Source of the DNA: Jacaranda mimosifolia
Taxonomy: Eukaryota > Streptophyta > Magnoliopsida > Lamiales > Bignoniaceae
Direction: 5' to 3'
Assembly (NCBI GenBank): GCA_018894105.1
Contig: CM032124.1
Coordinates: 1,287,501-1,351,500, forward strand
Length of the DNA stretch: 64,000 nt
The position numbers and the translations under genes were made by a program. The notes below the pieces were generated by a model. It was given only the letters and a program-made list of their open reading frames with translations, had not been told where the DNA came from and made no database searches. Below are positions 23,201 through 34,898 of the stretch, piece by piece (position 1 is the stretch's first letter; each line of letters starts with the position of its first letter).

Positions 23201-24440
23201 TTTCTCCTCTAAGAATTTTTCCATCTGACTCTATTGTCTCGAATTTAATTGATGAAAACACTAGGACTTGGAATTTCCAATTGATTTATAATATTTTCTT
23301 GCCACCAGATAGTAATGCTATCTTAAGCATTCCTTTGGGTAGGATTGATAATTGTGATCAGATTGTATGGCACTATTCTTGGTCCCGTGTTTTCTAGTTA
23401 AATTAGCCTACTATCGGGCTCTCTCACTTCAGAGGGAACAACATGAAGGAAACACAAGAGCCTGTAGTTCATCTAACTCAGATTATCGCTTTATATGGAA
23501 GTGTCAAGTGCCACCAAAAGTTTGACATTTTGCCTGGCGAGCTGCTAAAGACATTCTTCCTACTGAAGCAATGTTAGAACAGACGCTAGTACTTTTGTCA
23601 CAATTCTAAGGAAGATGTGCTCTACTGTCTATTTCATTGCCATCTTGCTAGACAAGTGTGGGATTTATCTAACATCCCAATTGCTTCAATCTGTTATACA
23701 GAAACTTCAGTGTTTAAATGATTCTGGAAAGTGTCACAAACAGTTGAGCATAGCACTTTTGCATTTTTCCTCATCTCTCGTTGGGCTCTTTGGTTCTACA
23801 GAAATCATTTGCTATTTGGGAGGCAAAGTTGACTCCTTTAGATGTGGTTAACTTTGCTCATGGCTTTTACTCTCGTTTCCAACAACTTTCTAGTGCCAAC
23901 ACCAACACTTCTTCAGCACGTCACACTGATCTTTGGTTAACTCCAGTAGAAGATACACTATTAAAATCAACATTGATGCAGCTGTGTTCACGGACAGACA
24001 ATTTATTGGGGTTGGAGTCATTACCAAAGACTACAGAGGCTATCGCCTTGCTTGGAAGTTTCCTCTTATTCCTGGCCAAATTGATGTAGAGGCAGCAAAA
24101 GCTCTTGTAGCAAGAGAAGCTTGTGATCTATGCTTGGATTTTTCATGGACTAAGATGATTATTGAGGATGGTTGTTTATCTACCATTCGGGCTCTTTAGG
24201 AGAACGATATGAATTTATCACATATTGGTCCAATTATCTCAAATGCTAAGCGAAGTATTTTCCATCTTCCCTTTATCTCTTTTAATCATGTAAGGTGAAA
24301 TGCCAACCAATGTGCACAAAGAATTGCTAGGATGTCCTATGGTTTATGTTTTTCATCTTTCTCTAAGTCTTCTGTAATTGTGGAGGCTTTGACTTTGGAT
24401 GCTTAATGAAATCTTTTTATCGTTTTCTATCCAAAAAAAA
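20206..24440 (+). mobile_element. Decayed L1-type LINE with RNase H domain
   Basis: A non-LTR retrotransposon in plus orientation, with many stops and frameshifts. In order: endonuclease start SWNYQGLGNPLTVHELGDLI with VVFLMETR (20341 on); reverse transcriptase RPTSLCNVSYKIASK, SAFVPNRLITDNV, KLDMSKAYDKVE (21870-22130), [15 protein letters not shown] (about 22262) and FADDTLLF (about 22417); C-terminal RNase H KINIDAAVF with EAAKALVARE (23950-24190). The A-run at 24433-24440 is the 3' end. ORF1 is absent or reduced to a tail, so the copy is 5'-truncated. Its left end abuts the Harbinger-like element, so the exact start is unclear. Confidence 0.85.
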
Positions 24441-27034
24441 GATGCCCCAAAAATAAGATTTCAGTTAATGGAAATGCAAACCAAATTACTAGTTATTTTT
24501 TGCAAGGAACTCAATAATTAAGGTTTGTCACAAATCCATATAGTAGTAGCTTTTAAATTAAGTACTTTGGAATTAATAAGAATTAATTTCGATTTTGGAT
24601 TGATGCTTAAAAATTTGTTTAAATTTGATCACCAAGTATAATAAAATAAGTTGAAGCAATTTTCTTTCCTCGTTTGATAAAATTTGAAGTTTTAATTGAT
24701 TAACAAAAAATAATAGAATATATAAAGATATCATATCATTCAAAAACTCAACTTTTATTGAACTTGATTAAAGCATATTCAAACTCAACTTTAATTTACA
24801 ATCAAATTGATTTGCCACAAATTTTTAAACTTGACAAAAGAAAAGAAGAATACAACCTCAATTTGTATTTAACTTCAATGTGATCTATTGTGTAGATTTA
24901 AATTGATTATCCATAAATTATTGGATTAATTGCATTAAATTGTATCTAATCCAAATAGCATCATTTTATATTGGACCCAAATACTTAGGGTTAGTTTGGT
25001 TGGATTTTGAATTTATCTCTTGACAATTTATCTTATGATAAAATATTTAATTATTAATTATTGTAATATTGTTTAGTTTACATTATTATTTGTAAATATA
25101 CCCATATGATTGTTGTTTGATTGAATGTATAATAGTCCTTTCCATTTGATTATTTCCATAAAATAACCATGTTATCCTTGATTAAAAAATGTATGCAATT
25201 CTTTCTCTTCTCTTTACACCACCAACAGGCATTGCCCATTTTCATGCTGTCATTGTTAAACAGATTTTTTTCTCATATGCTCGTTAAATTTCTCCCCCTA
25301 GCGCCTAACACTCCTCCCCAAATTATTGTTAAATTTCTTGTAAAAAGCTTGTTGATTACCCTTCAAAAAGCATACACAAGTTCATTTTTTTCTATTAAAT
25401 TTAATTTAACATTAATAATGGCCAAACGCATTATGACATCTATTAATTTGGCCAATTAAAAATTGGATATATAAAATAGTATACGAGTTAGACCCAGTAA
25501 TTTTCTATTTGTATTTTGGAGCTTATTAAATATAATTTTAATAAATGAATAGTTAATTTTACTTAATATTATTAATTTATTTTGTGTACAAATTAAATTC
25601 GATCAAGTATATTTTATGGCCAACCAAATCAACTCTTTTAGCTTAAAATTTTCATACCAATCAAGTTGTGAGATATGACTTATTTTAGTATGTGGACTAA
25701 TTATGTAAAGTTGATATTTGCAAATATATCAAAATTTAACTTTTATCGTCAAATCATCCATTCTTTTTGAAAAAATTAAATTAATTAATATAATTCTATT
25801 AATTTAAAATGAAGAATTAAAACATTGATGTGCTGCTTGGCTTTTTATTTAATTTAATTTTATCAATTTTTAAAGCGCCTATAAACCTGTTTTTATATAT
25901 TGATTTTTATTTAATTAAAAAAAATGAATAATTTAGTTGTTTAAACTGAACTTGGGATGCGTATAAGTAATCAATAAATATCTAAATATATTTTAAAAAA
26001 AAGAAAAAAAAAGAAGGAAAAAAGCATATTAACCAAAAATTAAAAAAAAAAAAAAATGCATGAAAAAGGCTGCTAAACGTGCTGCAAATTTATCGAGCAA
26101 ACCCCCAAATGCCAAGGGTTTGCTGCTTGCGTTTTGTGGAGCTTCTTGATACTCCAGTAATTTTGCAAAATAACTTATGAGCAAAAAAGATTTTTTACAG
26201 CAAATGGGAGAGTCCTCTATCAATTGGGATAAGTTAACCGAGTGGCGGTGGTGGATTTAAGTATATTGCAGATTAAGATTAGATATATGGGCCTAAAAAT
26301 TCTACATGAACCTGTGATAAATAAATACACAAACTAAACATGTGACTATCATTGTCCATTGATAAATTTACTTAATCCTTAGTTATATCTTCAACCAAAT
26401 TTGTCCTTATACTATTGTAAATATATATATATATATATATAAAGGGACAACTTTTGCGTTTAAACTGAAAGTCATGTTTTTATTATTTTTACATAAATTG
26501 TCATTTGATTGTTTTAACATCTAAAATGGATAATAATTAACACAATATTAAAAGATAAAATAGATAATTCAGTATAAAAAAATAATTTGATTACCAATGT
26601 ACCAATATTCTAAGTTTTTTTTAAAATTATTCTTTCAAAATAAAAATTCAATAAAGTTATCGTACTTTTTACAAAGTCCTCAAATAACATTATTAAAAAC
26701 TTCATCTTCTATTATTCTTTTATCAGGTGAAATTTTAATTTTATTATAATTAAATAATTTCATTAATTAATTTTGAATTACTCAAAAGATTTTTATATGT
26801 GCGAAAACCGCGAAACATATACAATGAAAAGCAAATTTTTTTTCACGCTATATTTCAGAAGCCATTTAGAATCCCTGTCTCTTTGGCCTTTCAGCTTGTG
26901 GACCTCCGGCCGGCAGCCAGGGACAACCGCCTCCACTGGTGGTGCGCCGCCGAATGTCAATATTAGTTGCTAATTTCCCATTGATTGACTTCTGAGTTTC
27001 GTATCCGAGCCCGAAACCTAACCCTAACTGCGGC
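24441..27034. other. AT-rich spacer with a degenerate LTR-like segment and the TTL 5' region
   Basis: No gene is seen. About 25440-25700 resembles 45870-46120 (shared GGCCAATT.AAAATTG, TAAATAGTTAATTTTA and GATCAA motifs) and may be a decayed copy of the same repeat. An (AT)n run lies at 26420-26441. The last ~200 bases become GC-richer and should be the promoter and 5' UTR of the TITAN-LIKE gene. Confidence 0.4.
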
Positions 27035-30000
27035 ATGAATCACAAAAAAAGGAAGAATAACAACAACGAACAGCAACAATTCGACTTTTGCGAGGTTTGT
27101 CGATTGAACCACAACCAAGGTCGCCGCCACATATACTTCCCCAACCACAAATCAGCACTCTCCACACTCCTCACGCACTTCCAATCCAAGCTCACAGACA
27201 TCAAATTCTTCCTCAAGACGCCCATGCCCCTCCGCCCTGAGCATGCGCAACGAAACCGCCTCTGGTGCGTGTTCTGCAATTGCGACATTCTCGAGCTTGA
27301 TAGTCCCTTTGCTTGGTCAGTAACTTAAGAATTTTGTGTACTACAGTTACTCTCTGGCATTTCAGAAATTGATACTTTTGTTGTCATTTCTGTTAATTTT
27401 TGTTTCTATTTGGTGAGATTTGCAGTGGCGATGCGATTGAGCATTTGGCCAGTGGGGAGCATTGGAAGAGAGTGAAGGGGTTCATGTGGAGATGCGGAGG
27501 TGGGATGGACCGTGCAGAATTGTTTCGGATTTCTGAAGTGGATTTCGCAAAGGTAGTTTTGAAAATCGGAAGCTATGGTCGATGCTTAATTGTTTATGTA
27601 TGTAGCACATTCTTTTGCTTGTGCATGTACTTCGAACTAGTTGTAATGGCTGCAAACCTTACGATGATCTATTTTTATGAATTTGACAAAGTAGAAACCA
27701 GAGATAAAATCTCTGAGGAAGATGACTTGAACATGGGACGAGGATAGTATAAGGTTCAATGTTTAGAAGATGACCTTTATATCACATTAGAGAACTGTAG
27801 GAAGTCTGATAATGGTTTACAAAAGTAGTATACAACTGACCCCTATCCTTCTGATTTCTGCTTATCTATGTTTGGTTTTCTAATATTCTCTCTAACTAGC
27901 TAAGTGATTAGACTAGGGCAAAAAACTGTGAAATCCCACTATGACCCAACTGTTTGCTCAATATCATTTAAACAGTTACCGCCAAGAAATGTCCTTCCAT
28001 TTTACTTTGCTTTGAGCCACTTTTCAGTGATGGGAAAATGGTCTGTCATTCAGAGAAAGAGGGCAGCTAACTGGTTATGCAAAATGCTGGAGGAATAGTT
28101 CAATTGAAACCGGCTCTTCCGAGGGTAGCTAGGAGGTACTACTACCTGTTACATGTACCTCCTACCCTCAATTTGGACCTTTCTAGGATTCATTTTCCAA
28201 CTGAATTTTTGCTTCTTCTTGGATTGATTTTATTAATCCATGGCTATCCTTCTTCCAACTGTAAAAGTTTCTCACCTGCTCACTTTGCAATGTGCTATAG
28301 CGTCATTCACAAACAACAGCACATCCAGACTCACGCACTTCATTTTACCAGGAGTTTCTTGTTGCACTATGTCTTTTAGACTCTTCTATTACAGAACAAA
28401 ACTATCAGATAACTATATTATGCATCTCTTTTGACTCACTCTGCTAATATATGTTGGATTTTGTTGAGCTGATTGTTTTCTGTATTTAACTCATAAGCTG
28501 TTTCAGATGGCTTGTTGTGTTATACTTCTTTCCTTTCGTCATGATACTTAGCCTCCTTTATTTCTCTGTGCTTGCAGTGGGAGAAAAAGTGCAAGTCAAT
28601 GAACATTGAATCTGCTAAAGCAGAATCAGTTGGACCTGTGGTTGGACCATCGAATAATATCCACAATGAACTGAATGCTGACTATGTTAATAGTTTTCAT
28701 GAAAACAATGTGAATTCTCTTAATTTTAATATGACAAATGCTGTTGTACCTTTACAAAGCTATACAAATGAGAAAGCTCAGGTATCCTGTTCAGTACCAT
28801 CTTCTGTCTCAGAAGCTGTTTTTTCTTTACATTATATGCCTGGGAGCACACAGGTGGGAGATGCACAGTGCTTTAAGAATTCAACAGGTTTTTATATAAT
28901 ACATTTTGTGAATGTTGTGGTTTATTATGTTTATTCCCATATAGTTCCTTATCACTCATTTTACAGCAGGATTGCAGATTGCTAATCTGTTTGTGTTTAT
29001 ATCTCATTTAGGCACTATGGATAATCGTCATTCCTTCAACTCTCTTGCTGGATATCTTAGTAATGGATCTGTGAGTCTGCCTTTGTTACAATCTATTAGA
29101 CTATGACTTTTTCTTTCTTTGCTTTCTGTTAGATTTCCTGGCTGGTGTACTCCTAGTGTGTGTGTATATATATAATTGTTATTTATTAGCAAAGTTTATT
29201 ATCTTTATTCAAATCCAAAAGTATGAACTACTCATGCATGGACATTTTCATATGTGTTAATTACGGTGGTTGAACATTTTCATTTTATTTTTGTTGACTT
29301 CTTGCTTTTATTGTATGTTTCTTTTATCTATTTTGGCAACTCCACTGGGTGTTGATGAAATTTTCTGAACTTTTTTGGCACAACGAGTAATATGATTCCT
29401 GCAAAAGCGTAGTCATCATCTTTTTGCTGAAAATCAGAGACAAATGACCTTATGTATATGCCTTTTGGTATCTTTGTCTTTTCCTACCAGCATTTAGTTC
29501 TGCAAGAAATAATACTAGGTATGCAATTAGGCATCTCTTGATCTCTTTTCTGTGGAGATGTTGATCACTTCTATTATGCCATATCCATTATGTCTATGTG
29601 TTGTACCCTAAATGTTCAGTTGGAGCATGTTATCTCTGAAAAACTTAAAGTGAGAGAAAATACCATCATTTACATTATGAATGAGTTGTCACAATGTCAA
29701 AGAGAATGCTCAGTGAATTACCAACTGTGAGCTATCCATAGGATTCTATCCTTTGGCTCTTGGCATTTCATGAATGCTTATCAGCAAGGAAAACCTATAG
29801 CAATTTAGGACAGCTATCTGAAGATGTTAATAGACAGTAAGAGGGAGAACGAGCATGTCTAAAATGCATAGGCACTCAAATCTTGGTTGGTACTTTTTAA
29901 AGCATGCCCAACTGGAAATATATGAACTTATGACATTGACTTACTGTGATACTTATGCTGCATCTGCTTATTAGAGAGTCTCTGCATTATTGTTTCATGG

Positions 30001-32404
30001 CATTATTGAACATTGTGTTTGAATTTGATACGATAGGCCGCTGTTTTCAGTCTTTGATAACTTTTCTGGTCCCTATTATTTTCCTTCAATGTTGTCTTTG
30101 TGCTTCATTCCTAGAATAACATTTTAATTTCTGGATGTGTGCTTTCTACTCAACGGTAGTACTTTAAATGGTTGTGACAATTTTTATTGCTTGATGATTT
30201 CATTTACTTTGGTATTATAACATCTAACTAAATTGTACAAATAGCTTTGTGTTGTTTTGTTTTTATACCATTAGTGGCTTTCTAGCAGGTATATTCTGAA
30301 GGAAGAATAGCTAGTGGAGAGAGCAGATCTTTGGGTAATATGTTACTTTGCTTTTTGTCCTTTGTTTTTTCTTGTCTTCATTCACCTCTAGATCTTGCAT
30401 ATGTTTGTATATTCAATAACTCACTGTGGAGAAGAATAAAATAAGTAAAAAATTAAAATTGAAAATATCTCTTCAAAGATATAGCTTGTTTGTTGATACT
30501 GTAATTGACATTGTGTATTATTAAAATTGAATTTGAAATAGCTCTTCAAAAGTGAATTTGAGGACATCATATACCTAATGCTGATAGTGTGTGTATATAT
30601 ATATATATATATGTATAGGAGAAATGGTAGAATGAGAAAAAGTAAAAGTGATTCGGACATATAAAAATAGGAAAGCATTAATACCATATATATAACAAAG
30701 AAATCCAAGGTACATGAACTAGTTCCTTGAACAAATTATAGAAGTTACAGGCATGTTTCTTATTAAGTAGTTTAAGAGGAATGGTTGGATAAATAAAGAT
30801 AAAAAAAGTTAACATGTTGGAAGTGAAATGCCATGCCAGATGGCTGGTCATGATGAAAATCTTTGGTAATAACATATATATGTGTGTATGTGTGTGTGTC
30901 ATCATGTCTCTGCCACATTGTGCCTATAATTCAGCTTCATGTAGCGATACAGATTTTTATGTGGCTTTTCATGGGAACATTGGTCACCTCTGTTCTTTTT
31001 AATTGTAGGTTTGCGAGACCTCACACAAATTTCTTATGCATCTCAAGAAGCCACTGAAGGAAATGTTCACACTGGGGTACTTCCTCCTTGGTTTAATGCA
31101 GCAGAAGGGAATCAGCTCGATCTTATGCAGAAGCCTGAGCTGAGTAACCTTGTTAATTCTAGAGTGGGCAAGTCCTCAAAATTGAACCCAAAACGTGTTG
31201 GAGCTGCTTGGGCAGAGAGAAGAAAGCTTGAGTTGGAGTTGGAAAGGAGAGGGGAGCTTGTCACTAACAATTTTGATGCTAATTGGCTCCCTAATTTTGG
31301 TAGAGTTTGGCAATCTGGCACAAGAAAAACAGCTAGAAAAGAATTCCAGATGGAGAATAAAACACCAATCAAGTTTGATAGTCAGTCAGAAACGTCTTTG
31401 CCATTACAGCCTTATATCAGCAAACGAATGGTAAAATTTTGCATTTCATATGCTGTTTCTCTTATCTATTTATGTTGTCACACAATTGATGTTGCTAAAC
31501 CAAAATACTTTATTTGTTTCAAGTATTCACATCCCTTTACGCTATGATCTTTGATTTCAGTGAAGAAAAGGAAAGAAAAACATTAAACAATAAATTCTGT
31601 TAAAATTTTCTTTCAAACAAGGGAAGCATCAGATTTAAATACTTTTGAAGTGTAGATCAATAAAAACTTCTTACATTATTGAATGACCATGTTATTCTTT
31701 TCTTTTCTTTCTTTATTCTTCTTTTTCTTGTTCTTTTTTTTTTTTTTTTTTTTTTTTTTGTTGGGGTGGGGGGGAAGAAGTGAACAATGACATTTGAATC
31801 CATGACCTTGTCCTGGTCTGGCTGGTATCATGAATGACCACCTCATTTAATATTTATCAACTCCAATAACAATTATATCAGCACAAACATTTCCTCATGG
31901 TTTCCTTCAAAACCGAACTACGGAAATTTCTATTTTAGCATTATTTTGACTAGGATCCAAGGTTTCAATATAAAGTTGTGAAAGTGCAATGCATGTACAT
32001 GTGCCTATGTATTGCTGCGCTTTGAAATTGTACTCACTATGTAGGGTGGGTTATGTTGATGAACTGTATATTTATTTTTCTAGTTAATACAACTTTTCTA
32101 GTTTATGTGTGGTCAGTTGTACTAGGTATCAATCATAACTTCAAAGTCCATGCAGTGGTACATACTCTGCCTGGAGTGATTGTATTTCTGATAGTCTCTC
32201 ATTTTTTTTTTTATTTATTTATTTTTTTCTTTGCTTACTTGTGCTAGTTGTCAATCATAACTTAAAAATCGTATTAATAGTACATAACATGCCTGGAACG
32301 TAATTATAATGTCATTAACCAATTAGATTGGTTGCATTTTCAGCCAATTCCTTTGGCTTAATCTCTCAATTTTTTCACTGCAGCGCAGAGAACATAGTGA
32401 ATGA
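27035..32404 (+). CDS. TTL: TITAN-LIKE (TTL) nuclear zinc-finger protein
   Basis: Seven exons on the plus strand: 27035-27315, 27426-27552, 28578-28887, 29012-29070, 30289-30334, 31009-31430 and 32384-32404. They join in frame with GT-AG introns to give 421 residues. The N-terminus has two zinc-finger-like clusters: FCEVCRLNH (C19, C22) and WCVFC with H100/H106 (AIEHLASGEHWKRV). The C-terminal block has KLNPKRVGAAWAERRKLELE and DANWLPNFGRVWQSGTRK, the signature of plant TITAN-LIKE. In Arabidopsis TTL is nuclear and needed for endosperm development. The last exon codes only seven codons including the stop (RREHSE). Fragments of open frame running into introns should be ignored. Exons 4, 5 and 7 are short; their borders rest on splice consensus and frame. 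Confidence 0.88.
31731..31900 (-). mobile_element. SINE-like insertion in TTL intron 6
   Basis: Read on the minus strand, a segment with GGTCATGGATTCAAATG (similar to a pol III B box) and a C-rich tail ends in a long A run (T run at about 31731-31759, plus strand). This layout fits a tRNA-derived SINE. A box-A match and target duplication are not clear. Confidence 0.4.
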
Positions 32405-33215
32405 TACTTTCAACTAAGCATCCATGGCAAGAGAATGGCAGAGTGGCCAACCAATATATTTATATTGCGATGAGTATGCATTTCCGTCGCTATACTTTTT
32501 GGACTGGCAGATGGAGATACGTAAATCATCTGAAGAAGCTGGACTGTGGAACACATCTTGAAGTTTAATGCTGTTTTTCGTGTTCCACTGCCTTTAAACA
32601 TGACCACAAAGAAAATGAAAGTGAAAATTTTGATAAGCTGCAAATACTGTGGAATGTATTATCCCATGCATCGGTGATGTTTCATATAAAGTTTTCAAGG
32701 CTGCTTATGTGTATAATATGCTTTCACTTGTGATGCTTCACACAAAATTCCAATTGACACTATCATATAATTTGGTATATACTGTTTATGAGAGAATGAA
32801 TAGTCGTGGATGATGTAACATCCTGTAGTCAGTGAATGCGTGTTCTCTATTTTGTCCTCCATTTTTTGTGTCTTTGAAAAAAAATCTCTCATTCGATGTA
32901 CTAGTTGCAGTTGCAATATCATGTTTTGAGTGTGGTCTCCTTTGGCATGCATCATTTTAGGTCGTTTGGCAAAATATCTGTTGAATTTTGGACGTTCTAG
33001 TTCTTGGCCTAGGGACATGGTATCATAGTTGGTTCATAGAATGAATTGATGGCCATGACATTGATGATACTTTCCCCGCAATAGTACATTGATCTTGATA
33101 TTTTGCTCCAGTTGATATCTATTAAGCTGATTAATTGCTGGACCACAGGGCTTTAGTATAAGATCTTTAGAGCTTACAGTAGCACTATCCTTCATTCCCC
33201 AACACTAGGGTTGCG
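32405..33215. other. TTL 3' region and spacer
   Basis: The probable TTL 3' UTR is followed by ordinary AT-rich spacer. I see no further gene here on either strand. Confidence 0.4.
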
Positions 33216-33219
33216 AGGG

Positions 33220-33800
33220 GACTGAATTTCACTCAAGTTTTTACAATTGAAGTTTGGGTCTGCTCGATGCTCAGTTAGTCTGTAAAGTATGGGGATTTTT
33301 AATTAAATACATTCATATCTACTGATTATTTTGTAAAGTGTATGTTTCATTTAAGTCTTGGAACTTGGAGTTTGAGTTGGCTTGATTATTCTCTCTATAA
33401 GTGAGATCACTCATAAGCTATTAGAGTTTCTGAGTATGCTTGATGTTTAATTTGCTATAAAGTATATATCGATCTTTAATTAGTAGGTTTATTCATATTT
33501 GTTTCGATTGTTTTTTGAAGTATATTTTCAATTTGAGTTTCGGAAGTTAGAACGAATCCTTGGGTGATTCTCTTCATTGTTGAATTCACATGTAAGTTGT
33601 TGGAGTTTGAGTTTTTTTGGTGCTCGGTTATTCTATAAAGTATATATTGACCTACTCAATTATCCTATAGAGTGTGTATTCAATTTTTGTATTGTAAGTT
33701 TGAATTTGAATTGATTTAATCATCTTTCCCATATTTGAGTTCACTCTTAAATTGTTAGAGATTGAGTCCATTCAATTATTCTATAACAAGAAGTATACAT
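33220..33800. repeat. Degenerate tandem repeat, about four units of roughly 180 bases
   Basis: Units share an ordered set of words: TCACTC..AAG/AAATTGTTAGAG, then TTGAG/TTTGAG, then CTCGGTTATTCTATAAAGTATA. They recur near 33225, 33405, 33582 and 33748. They are strongly diverged from each other, so this is an old local amplification. Confidence 0.55.
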
Positions 33801-34420
33801 CAAACTTCCAAGTGAAGCTTAAGTTATTCAGAGAATTTTAACTATAAATCAGTGGAATAAGTTTGCATACACAAGAATATCATTGGATTTTAGGTGTACC
33901 AAGTATTTTGAAGGGAGAAAAAAAAAAAGAAAAAAGAAAAAGAGGAAGAAACAAAGCTCTATCTCAATCTTGAGGTGGAAAATTATAGGGTCATTTACAT
34001 ATGGCCAGCTTTTGTTTCATGAAGAACAAGTTGGATGGGGTCAAAATATCCCAGATCTATTTGGAGCCACAAATTAGAGGCGTGCAATAAATTGAATTAT
34101 CAGGAAACAGTTACCCAAAGCAAAGCCACCCAATACTAATATCTGCCCACAAGACTTAAGATTGAGAAAAAGATATTATATTATATTACATTACCTCCCC
34201 CTAACCCCCCCCCCTGTGGGCCTTGTGAGTAGTTGGTTGGTTCAATTTCTTCCACAAATCTTCAAAGTGTTGTTGTCTTAGAGAGAAAGATTAAGAGAGA
34301 GAAAATAACACAAGAACAAACAAAACCCTTCTACCCTCTACTTGTGCTCTACAAGATAAAGAGGAAGAGGGCACTTTCTTGCAAAAATTCAGAAAAAGAT
34401 TGGGAGACAGAGCTCACAAG
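33801..34420. other. Distal upstream region of the RVE gene
   Basis: AT-rich sequence with an A/G-rich run at 33918-33955 and a C run near 34206-34213. No gene is recognised. Confidence 0.35.
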
Positions 34421-34439
34421 GACACGTGTCATGGGCCCA
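34421..34439 (+). promoter_or_regulatory. G-box palindrome next to a TCP-type palindrome
   Basis: GACACGTGTC (34421-34430) is a perfect 10-base palindrome with the CACGTG core bound by bZIP, bHLH and PIF factors. TGGGCCCA (34432-34439), one base further on, is a palindromic TCP/site II-type element. The pair lies about 460 bases before the RVE start codon, in the promoter or the 5' leader, and fits light or clock control. Confidence 0.6.
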
Positions 34440-34898
34440 CTTCATTTCAGCCACAGAAAGAAAACTCATAGTGCCCACCACCAAAGATCCATTGCATCCC
34501 CTCCTACCTTCTGGACCTTTCTATTACTATTTTATTACATGTGAATATTATAGTAAATTTTTTGGACCAAAAAAAATCAGCATAATCCTATGTGGCGTCC
34601 TCTGTTCCTATTCTTTTCTCCTCATTCACATTTCTTTCCTCCATTTGTACACCATTCACACTACTGTTCTTCTCTCTCTCTCTCTCTCTTCTCTCTTGAA
34701 AAACCTTTTTTCTTTATTCTCTCAGTAGTTGTTGCTTCTCACATTTTTCTTGTTGTGGGCTTTTCACATTTTTCTCAAACTGTTCTGATACCACAGAGAA
34801 GTGTGGGAGCTGAGGAGTAAAGCTCAAGTCTTTAGTCTTTGTTGAATTGATTTTTCATTTGCCCATTTCATTTTCTTGTATCAGTAATTCTTGGAGCT

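Noticed and set aside
24990..25640. MITE with TTAGTTTGGTTGG and CCAACCAAATCAA ends
   Set aside because: The inverted similarity is short, and no target duplication or second copy is seen.
34043..34052. Evening-element-like AAAATATCC upstream of RVE
   Set aside because: The last base differs from AAAATATCT and it is far upstream; one mismatch in AT-rich DNA is not evidence.
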